Virus record (IMG/VR): IMGVR_UViG_3300034375_002222
Span: 1 to 22,280 of that record
Strand: one strand, 5' to 3'
From: a virus
Length of the DNA: 22,280 nucleotides
Under the pieces are notes generated by a model, which did no database searches, was not told the origin of the DNA, and was given only the letters and a program-made list of their open reading frames with translations. The position numbers and the translations under genes are program-made. This document shows, in pieces, positions 18,701-22,280 of this stretch. How positions within the stretch are numbered: the stretch's first letter is position 1; the number at the start of each line of letters is the position of its first letter.

Positions 18701-20545
18701 GAAGCAGAAGTATTAAACCCAAACCAAACTCAAGGTGCTAACACAATATTTGTTTTTGAAAACGGATTTAAAAAATATTATGACATTGCAGACCCTGAAC
18801 TATTTCATGGCATAAGAGCATTAGGCGGTGCAGAAGTAGGCTTTATTACAAAAATGTTAGCATTTCCTTCTACTATACTAAGAGACACAGTTACTCGTGA
18901 TCCTGGGTTTATAGCAGTAAACTTACTAAGAGATACACTATCTGCAACTGTAACATCAGGTGTAAATTTATCTGCTGGAGAAGACGGCTTTACTCCAATG
19001 ATAGATACCATGAAGAATATGTTTGCTGATATGTCAGACTTAGAAAGGTTTGGTGTTATTGGCGGTTATGATTTTGCCAATGATGAAGGTGATGTAGTTG
19101 ATTACATGGCAAGAATAAGAAGACAGCAAGGTCTTACTTCTGATAATGGTATATCAGCTCAAAATGCTTTCTATAAACTTTGGGATGGTCTTGGTGGACT
19201 AACAACAAAATCAGATGGAGCTACTCGTAAAGGGGTATTTGATGCAGTTTATAAACGCATGAAAGATACTATAGACGAAAGAACAGGTGAAGTTTATACA
19301 GATGCAGCAGCCTTATCTGAAGCAGCCTATCAATCTTTAGAAGTAATTAACTTTGGTCGTAGAGGACTATCACCAATGTTCAGAGTTGTAACGTCTGCTA
19401 TACCTTTTTTAAACGCTAGAATTCAAGGTCTTGATCTCATATACAGATCGTTTAGAGGTACTTACTCTGCACAAGATAAGTTACAAGAAGGTGAAACTTT
19501 AGATGAACTAAAGAACAGAATATTTAGAAGGACTGCTTTAAGGGGTGGAACTATTATGGCTTCTACTCTAATTTACTATCTATTAGTTAGTGACACAGAA
19601 GAATATAAAGAAGCCAAGAGAGAACTTAGAGATGACAATTGGTTGATACCAACTCCTTTTGATTACACATTAAAAATACCCATACCTTTTGAGATTGGTA
19701 TGATGTTTAAAGCTATCCCTGAGAGGTTCATAGACCTCGTTTTAGGGGAGAAAGTGTTAGGAGTTAAGGAATCAGTAGAGAAAGACCCTTTTGAGTCTAT
19801 AAGAAGACAACTAGGAACTTCTGCAAACATACCTTTCTTATCAGGTGACATTAGCATACAAGCAATAAAGCCTCTGTTTGAAGCGGTAACTAATAGAAGT
19901 GCGTTTACTAATACAGAAATTGTACCCTACTACAAACTAAAGAGAGAGCCAGGATATCAATCCTCACCACAAACCAATGAGTTAGCTAGACTTATCGGTG
20001 AAGCTTTAAATATCTCGCCTACAAAGATTGAGTATGTATTGAACGGATATTCAGGAACACTCGGAAGTTATGTGTTGGATATTGTAGATTCACTTACAAG
20101 AACTGCGACAGGTTCTCCATACATCCCAAATAATATTTTTAGTAATCCAACTAACTTCGCACAGTATCCACTAATTAAAAGACTAGTTGTAGATAATAAA
20201 AAAATGGGAGGGTTGCAACAACAGTTTTATGAACTGAGAGGTGAAGTAGATTCAGCCGTACAAACACTCAATAGTTTAAGAAAACAAAGACGTTTTGATG
20301 AACTCGGTGCTTACAAGTCTGACGTTAAAGGATTGATGAATGTGAAAGGCAGAGTTAGAGCAATGGAAAGATACTTGGCTAATTGGAGAAATAAAAGAGA
20401 CAGGCTTATGCGTAGGACTGATATATCGGTTATAGTTAAAGCAGAAATGCTTCAAGAACTAGAAGCAGAAAGAGACAGAAGACTAGCCTTCATTCCTGAG
20501 TTGAGGAAGAAAGCTAACGTGCCTATCCTCCAAGGAGGACTCTAA
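12797..20545 (+). CDS. Giant 2582-aa polyvalent virion protein with two zincin domains
   Basis: This is by far the largest gene here. Residues about 100-290 are Gly/Ala-rich helices with weakly membrane-like segments and an EAFQEAGAGIAQNL stretch. A zincin motif, DHEMIHAFR, puts H845, E846 and H849 in place, with E918/E919 or E923 as a possible third ligand. A second zincin, LHELVHQ, has H1226, E1227 and H1230, with E1312 (QETLAVGF) downstream. Three PxFSR motifs at about 1402, 1470 and 1584 separate modules. The C-terminal 900 residues are helical, with an IPIPFEIGMMFKAIPERF block at about 2294-2311 resembling the large polyvalent protein domain LPD38, and end in basic helices. Polyvalent proteins (Iyer, Burroughs and Aravind) travel with phage DNA into the host. 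I infer an ejected protein that opens the envelope or attacks host proteins. It is the last gene of the + operon. Confidence 0.75.
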   Translation: MQKVNLPDGRTLKIPNDLAPDKRDELANAVKAEYNIDINEGSLGEWLIDKPVSTVRGLSQMIPTAAKGLAGLALGSDSDIVKGISDYQRYVATESPLASDPKYRDTFGTKLAEGAGSLIGFGGAAFAGRKLAAQGIVSDKVGRFGVPGAIAVPMGMGEQVDRLEESRALGETPGRVAEKVAILTGGAIGMSELAPIERLFRSIPKSALKNPTVQELISTRLKSAAATGTAEAFQEAGAGIAQNLTARGLYSEEIPIFDSALEEFTIGGILGASADLFVNSLANRRSVSSQQLKDAEERARDNRTNLESEDKFNKAQEQGTVEEFQQPIIKEKPEIPVPAVVDVLPPDLGVIENPDGQFAVVDYTNLESPVISTHADEVTALRAKNKEQTNYERKKLQVEVDNDVYIMGMPDSGSAKTLGRTILDPNLTQINLSTLIGFDSSLSEDLKKELNKEKTSAYAANTVSEMLENKVEKLQKTSKYLESKGLELKSSFSMPDIKKVLKPKDYNALLESFANHAFTKSEEAGETSIREDKDKVDVSVKNIKAIAEAKNIELDFNDPAVRYAAKQWTGFEDIPKTRNRGAKELFLARIHSLPAFNTKNKFPDFRPRAYTGLDMANFTAAAQNIEFNKDDLLAAGPEGIRNNKEAVDQFVNDLVGSGRARKVEGKNKYEITDDFEYTVARRQEGFNETPDEFRGRLERDRSLGKNKLSDEAITNLVTSEEVRQEKVLPPKELEPKLFNFAETIQEGRTNKFAKELQKKLQAAGLGDTGLVVSNDILSTTTLAKTDAGDIIFDPRVTRPTAKEGAVEGEYDRNTDIIFLSLNAVNPDGTRTDEQILQNLDRVLDHEMIHAFREKDLISEKEYQYLRAEVKRKKVPTEYDSSSKNETFYTRAKRINSGTANNAISRGASKERVEELYIEEAIAEMFRAREFKPVTPKTQSILDKIIEFFKSMGQSMRISGYKDSSEIFADIESGKIGARERGQVRTLRELDRISMAREQGIVGGLGITPTTVPEDIEETPGTETKIDTSDIQAVENEFGKGVLITPTTAFNDVEADTDPITGVVLPLGAAQRGDSYNKWKLTPEEYLSDRKLILDKFYKLTGRGKEVENIKSIDVLEWLVKNGPTEDYRVIANRLLVQQKKLKRINGIDGYFAIVKQGAQRFIGKGSAFDWVGVSYPPFRPGGKYRDENTSKPYGDNELVQQVYLRDTPGTQSEPGSNGVNFDTMLHELVHQTTQAATNFYEGGRATKESQQLVKDLEEVRRLLIKEIEEKTGITGSQNYYGYINDGAARKLSEKYGSDGAQKIVYAAAQIQETLAVGFTNRYTQDFMDSIPYKGTQKTLWDKFTESIRKLLSLPAKKDSLFSEFLRISGKLTNLSNKQLEEIKRNDIFFDTGPPLISPTFSRQSLQQELSSLQTELYNAESIESADSRYVSSEVGNRNAKRVQDIRDKIAQVKEQLTQPVAPEQLPLFSRQSLESDEPSGITPFPELPLGYKSNDNTLTIQFLKQFGYRDSSLEKGMGAAYPSERDNKNLTYIEQDDKVIAYFDQTGTGKVSQKTFKNPSYYDLLLYEQVPDVFDDKDIPLFSRGRRFTGEANTQEKIELQKATELVEEFTKKTPRGEIPVYNLNASDVALKAAYDYINDPSAPTINELPNYSRVEREIPEELQGVVNRGGYVQPRAPWYDRLIDSVADPRTNIKKFFKDTRQNYVDKLDKVEKKLLQGSEEFEEVRLINNIADTSAIAALRFADKSRGVFQGLLTKGFATDTVDGVDSLTNVQDLQIDTVYNPYIDGNTGTGGLLQITAPLFSDPLVDLEGIFGTYAKLKRVQQFQKEGRDVEMSFTQQDLEFINNIEVNYPVVVEVYNNYQKWNNKLVDFAEAKGLLNSEQAAEWKAKSTYYPFYRDMVEEEGITAPRIGGGSLPNNPLNIQLKGSDKPIDVNPLEAIARNSLSILTASMKNDGALKLVESLRAMGEAEVLNPNQTQGANTIFVFENGFKKYYDIADPELFHGIRALGGAEVGFITKMLAFPSTILRDTVTRDPGFIAVNLLRDTLSATVTSGVNLSAGEDGFTPMIDTMKNMFADMSDLERFGVIGGYDFANDEGDVVDYMARIRRQQGLTSDNGISAQNAFYKLWDGLGGLTTKSDGATRKGVFDAVYKRMKDTIDERTGEVYTDAAALSEAAYQSLEVINFGRRGLSPMFRVVTSAIPFLNARIQGLDLIYRSFRGTYSAQDKLQEGETLDELKNRIFRRTALRGGTIMASTLIYYLLVSDTEEYKEAKRELRDDNWLIPTPFDYTLKIPIPFEIGMMFKAIPERFIDLVLGEKVLGVKESVEKDPFESIRRQLGTSANIPFLSGDISIQAIKPLFEAVTNRSAFTNTEIVPYYKLKREPGYQSSPQTNELARLIGEALNISPTKIEYVLNGYSGTLGSYVLDIVDSLTRTATGSPYIPNNIFSNPTNFAQYPLIKRLVVDNKKMGGLQQQFYELRGEVDSAVQTLNSLRKQRRFDELGAYKSDVKGLMNVKGRVRAMERYLANWRNKRDRLMRRTDISVIVKAEMLQELEAERDRRLAFIPELRKKANVPILQGGL

Positions 20546-20866
20546 TTCTTTTATAAGCTTTTCTTCCTTTAACTGTTTAAGTTTAAAGAAGTCTTTGTGT
20601 TGCGGATTGTAAGCAATAAATGTACGAGCATAGAAGCAGATGTAATCGTTGCTTATCTTAAACTCCTCTCCGTTAGTCTCTATCTCTTTGTTCCACCTGA
20701 TGCGATTAATGATCGCCCAATGAGAGTAATGCTTCCTACCTGTAGCGATAGCTTCTAAAGTATACTCTTCAAACTTCTCATAGACTTGTGGGTTAGCGTT
20801 GTGCCAATCCCAAAAGGCTCTCTTTCTTTTCTGCAAATCATCTTTCAATTGTTCAACTAACATCAT
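20483..20866 (-). CDS. Conserved phage protein, unknown function
   Basis: The 127-aa protein is helical and rich in aromatic and basic residues (FWDWHNANPQVYEKFEEYTL, AIATGRKHYSHWAIINRIRW, ISNDYICFYARTF). I recognise the pattern from unnamed proteins in phages and prophages, often in replication or recombination regions. No catalytic motif is certain. The frame is open to 20899, but the ATG at 20866 (or the adjacent one at 20863) has a strong GAGGAG seven bases upstream, so I start it there. This makes it overlap the zinc-ribbon gene by 14 bases. Its last 63 bases lie antisense to the end of the giant virion gene, so late and early transcripts converge here. The basic, aromatic make-up would allow nucleic-acid binding, but this is a guess. 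Confidence 0.7.
   Translation of the reverse strand: MMLVEQLKDDLQKRKRAFWDWHNANPQVYEKFEEYTLEAIATGRKHYSHWAIINRIRWNKEIETNGEEFKISNDYICFYARTFIAYNPQHKDFFKLKQLKEEKLIKELESSLEDRHVSFLPQLRNEG
20526..20552 (+). terminator. Weak terminator-like palindrome at end of late operon
   Basis: A perfect inverted repeat, TCCTCC-AA-GGAGGA (20526-20539), lies just before the stop codon of the giant gene and is followed by CTCTAATTCTTTTAT. The short stem and interrupted T stretch make it a weak candidate at best. It also lies inside two overlapping coding regions. Confidence 0.25.
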
Positions 20867-21005
20867 TATCAGACTCCTCACATTTTTTACATAACTCATC
20901 AGAAAATGCTACTGTTAAATTTTCAAATATTGTCGGCATAGCCATAGTAATACTCTTTGGTTTTTCCATATTACACCCACAAACATCACATATATATCTA
21001 GTCAT
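20853..21005 (-). CDS. Small zinc-ribbon protein, 50 aa
   Basis: Read directly from the minus strand, this frame encodes MTRYICDVCGCNMEKPKS and ends EESDNDVS. Two cysteine pairs, C6xxC9 (plus C11) and C39xxC42, are spaced as in a small zinc ribbon. The ATG overlaps the stop of the RusA-like gene by eight bases (ATGACTAG), and the end overlaps the next gene's start by 14 bases. The placement fits the gapless style of this operon and supports a real gene despite its size. Short CxxC proteins of this kind are frequent in phage early operons, where they may bind DNA or host regulators. No specific function can be given. Confidence 0.7.
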   Translation of the reverse strand: MTRYICDVCGCNMEKPKSITMAMPTIFENLTVAFSDELCKKCEESDNDVS

Positions 21006-21399
21006 CCCATACCTCTTTTATTGTTAATCTACAACGAGGAAACTCTTTATCCACTCCCCCATAAACATAATAAATTTCTTTAATCTGTTTGGAACTATCA
21101 TCCTCCAGGATTTCAGCTTTGACCAAAGCATCACAAGTAAACTTATCTATAATAGAACAGGGGTTACTTACATCTACTCTTCTATTACTTTTTGCATAGT
21201 AAACGTACTCTAACGTAACAGGATTCTTAAACTTAGGTTTTAAAGACCACTCATTCAATTCTGCTACCAAATTTTCAGAGTAAATTCTTTTGGCACTAGA
21301 TAAAATTCTGTAGTGTGCGTTTCTATAATTGTTAAGATTAAGAATAAACTTCTTATTTTTAGAATAATAAACTTCCAAAGGAAGGATCATAGTTACCAT
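20998..21399 (-). CDS. RusA-like Holliday junction resolvase
   Basis: The 133-aa protein has the layout of RusA-family endonucleases, which cut four-way DNA junctions to resolve recombination and replication intermediates before packaging. The core block reads RRVDVSNPCSIIDKF then CDALVKAEILEDDSSKQI, giving the acidic and basic residues D76, N79, D85, K86, D90, D100 and D101. The second Asp of the E. coli RusA DxDN motif is Ser here (DVSN), a variant I recall from other phage RusA-like proteins. N-terminal basic helices (NNYRNAHYRILSSAKR) fit DNA binding. The ATG at 21399 has AGG upstream in CAGGTCTGGG. It follows a 66-base gap containing a hairpin, and its stop overlaps the zinc-ribbon gene. 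Confidence 0.8.
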   Translation of the reverse strand: MVTMILPLEVYYSKNKKFILNLNNYRNAHYRILSSAKRIYSENLVAELNEWSLKPKFKNPVTLEYVYYAKSNRRVDVSNPCSIIDKFTCDALVKAEILEDDSSKQIKEIYYVYGGVDKEFPRCRLTIKEVWDD

Positions 21400-21465
21400 C
21401 CCAGACCTGCCCTAAAAAAAATATTCCTAGTCGCCAGAAAATACTGGAAGTAACTTCCACTAGTT
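21400..21465 (-). terminator. Hairpin plus T-tract in the only gap of the minus operon
   Basis: Read on the minus strand, this 66-base gap holds CTAGT and ACTAG (21463-21459 and 21431-21427) bracketing an inner perfect inverted repeat TGGAAGT-T-ACTTCCA (21459-21445). GAATA and eight Ts follow (21421-21414). This order fits a rho-independent terminator or attenuator between the 56-aa gene and the RusA-like gene. The ribosome binding site for the RusA-like gene lies right after the T-tract. The inner palindrome could instead be an operator. Confidence 0.4.
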
Positions 21466-21636
21466 TTACTTTTCAATAAATACCAAAAATCTTTCATCAT
21501 CTATCTTCACTATTGCTACAACTTCTTTACCCTTAAACTTTCTTTCCGCACCTGTAAAAGATTTAGCCTTCACTTCTGTAGTCTCAATTACAAACTGTTC
21601 ATCTGTGCTATCAAACGTAATTGATTTAAGCTTCAT
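21466..21636 (-). CDS. Small protein, 56 aa, unknown function
   Basis: Read directly from the minus strand, the frame encodes MKLKSITFDSTDEQF and ends FLVFIEK. The alternating pattern (QFVIETTEV, KEVVAIVKI, RFLVFIE) suggests a small beta-rich fold of about five strands, with many charged residues. The ATG overlaps the end of the Ref-like nuclease gene by 11 bases and has AAAGGA about eight bases upstream, so a real gene is likely. No motif points to a function. It is followed by the hairpin region, so it may be the last gene of the upstream transcript. Confidence 0.65.
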   Translation of the reverse strand: MKLKSITFDSTDEQFVIETTEVKAKSFTGAERKFKGKEVVAIVKIDDERFLVFIEK

Positions 21637-21928
21637 CTATTATTCCTTTAACTTGATCTAATAATTCTTGTTCTGTTCCGTATCTCTTCTCAAACTCTTT
21701 CTTCCAAGGATGCCTACTCACCCACAAGCCATTCATTGTTCCTTCTCGGTGATGCTGAAAGCACAAAGGCAAAACCAGGAAATGTGCGTTTACCTTAGTC
21801 TTGCCTTGAGTATGGTGAATCTCACTCGGTACAAAGTCGTTACCCTGATTCTTACAGACAATACATCCTATCTGACTGACTCTATTCATGTGTCTCTTTT
21901 CATCTGCTGTAGGGTTTCTACCTTTCAC
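21626..21928 (-). CDS. Ref-like HNH nuclease (RecA-dependent nuclease family)
   Basis: The 100-aa protein carries the zinc/HNH pattern C22xxC25, H38-H39, C56 and H59-H60 (GCIVCKN, SEIHHTQG, LPLCFQHHREG). The opening GRNPTADEKRHMNRV and the ending YGTEQELLDQV match the Ref/HNH proteins of phages that I know from the phage P1 Ref nuclease family. P1 Ref cuts DNA only when RecA filament is present and boosts recombination. Whether this short form also needs RecA cannot be told from sequence. It is about 100 residues, so it is essentially the nuclease domain without the long P1 N-terminal region. It overlaps the upstream gene by four bases (ATGA) and belongs with the RusA-like gene to a recombination or DNA-repair set. 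Confidence 0.8.
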   Translation of the reverse strand: MKGRNPTADEKRHMNRVSQIGCIVCKNQGNDFVPSEIHHTQGKTKVNAHFLVLPLCFQHHREGTMNGLWVSRHPWKKEFEKRYGTEQELLDQVKGIIDEA

Positions 21929-22260
21929 GCACCATACCTAGATTGTTCTTTCCTAGCAGAGACTTGCTTAGTCCTCCACTCTTCAAACCCTATCTCTAAT
22001 CCTTTCAAGTTTACTTTGAGAGCAGACAATCCACCTTTAGCCACTCCAACTCTAAGCCTAGCTTCATACAACTCGTCTGAAGCTTCTGCGTAAGTTTCTT
22101 GTGCTGATGTTGTTTTGATTCCCTCTGCCAAAGCTTTTAACTTTAACTGTGCTTGTAGTTTTTTTACTTGTGCTTCACGCTTGTAAACTTCGTACTCGGT
22201 TTTTTCTATTGGAGAAGCAAGTTCTCTGATTTGATGCATCCAACTTTCTTGTTGTTCCAT
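21925..22260 (-). CDS. Conserved phage coiled-coil protein of the recombination region
   Basis: The 111-aa protein is almost wholly helical and charged. Heptad spacing is clear from about residue 15 to 85 (YEVYKREAQVKKLQAQLKLK, then EASDELYEARLRVGVAKG), ending in GFEEWRTKQVSARKEQSRYG. I recognise similar proteins beside phage recombination genes, but none with an assigned function. There is no membrane segment or catalytic motif. The ATG at 22260 has GGGAG about nine bases upstream, within the last 20 bases of the window. Its stop overlaps the start of the Ref-like nuclease gene (ATGA), so the two are likely made together. A scaffold or partner for a recombinase encoded beyond the edge is possible. 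Confidence 0.7.
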   Translation of the reverse strand: MEQQESWMHQIRELASPIEKTEYEVYKREAQVKKLQAQLKLKALAEGIKTTSAQETYAEASDELYEARLRVGVAKGGLSALKVNLKGLEIGFEEWRTKQVSARKEQSRYGA

Positions 22261-22280
22261 AAATTTTTCTCCCGTTTTCC

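Noticed and set aside
20563-20598. Imperfect hairpin (CTTC-C-TTTAA ... TTTAAAGAAG) after the giant gene as a late terminator
   Set aside because: The stem is AT-rich and bulged, the T-run after it is short (TCTTTG), and it lies inside a minus-strand coding region; too weak to annotate.
21668-22093. Plus-strand frame of 141 codons over the nuclease and coiled-coil genes
   Set aside because: Both minus-strand genes there have family-like sequence, ribosome binding sites and an ATGA junction; the plus frame has none of these.
1-22280. tRNA genes, CRISPR arrays, insertion sequences
   Set aside because: No cloverleaf-like segment, regularly spaced direct repeats or transposase frame was seen while reading both strands; coding density leaves little room for them.

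Overview
The window is a very AT-rich, densely packed stretch of a tailed bacteriophage genome, free or integrated. It probably comes from a marine or freshwater Gram-negative host. The reasons are a two-part (inner/outer membrane) spanin, a T4-type lysozyme, a long run of virion genes with 1-8 base overlaps, and virion proteins that resemble those of uncultured marine podoviruses as I remember them. No terminase, portal, capsid, polymerase, integrase, tRNA or CRISPR is visible, so this is an interior part of the genome and lifestyle and taxonomy stay open.

Left part (1-3466, + strand): the tail of a FecR-like periplasmic protein cut by the window edge, then a full-length membrane-bound CHASE2 class III nucleotide cyclase with all key catalytic residues, then an overlapping inner/outer membrane spanin pair, then an endolysin. 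The cyclase starts in a GTGA overlap with the FecR-like gene and ends 3 bases before the i-spanin gene. A sensory cyclase module is therefore built into the phage lysis/late operon; no holin is recognisable.

Middle part (3468-20545, + strand): nine virion or virion-associated genes with almost no spaces. They are a P22-gp10-like stabilisation/tail protein, a 67-aa protein, a beta-rich 112-aa protein, a 1080-aa LysM-bearing protein, two GNAT-like proteins, a 478-aa Gln/Ala helical protein, a 438-aa protein and a giant 2582-aa polyvalent protein. The giant protein has two HExxH zincin motifs and a phage-typical C-terminal region. These proteins look like ejection or internal proteins that enter the cell with the DNA.

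Right part (20483-22260, - strand): a convergent operon of DNA-metabolism genes. In order of transcription: a coiled-coil protein, a Ref-like HNH nuclease, a 56-aa protein, a terminator-like hairpin, a RusA-like Holliday junction resolvase, a 50-aa zinc-ribbon protein and a conserved phage protein. The last of these overlaps the 3' end of the giant gene by 63 bases. The 56-aa and 50-aa genes were found by reading the minus strand directly.

Family assignments come from recognising motifs by eye, not from database searches. The most notable element is the FecR-like/CHASE2-cyclase pair inside a phage lysis region.
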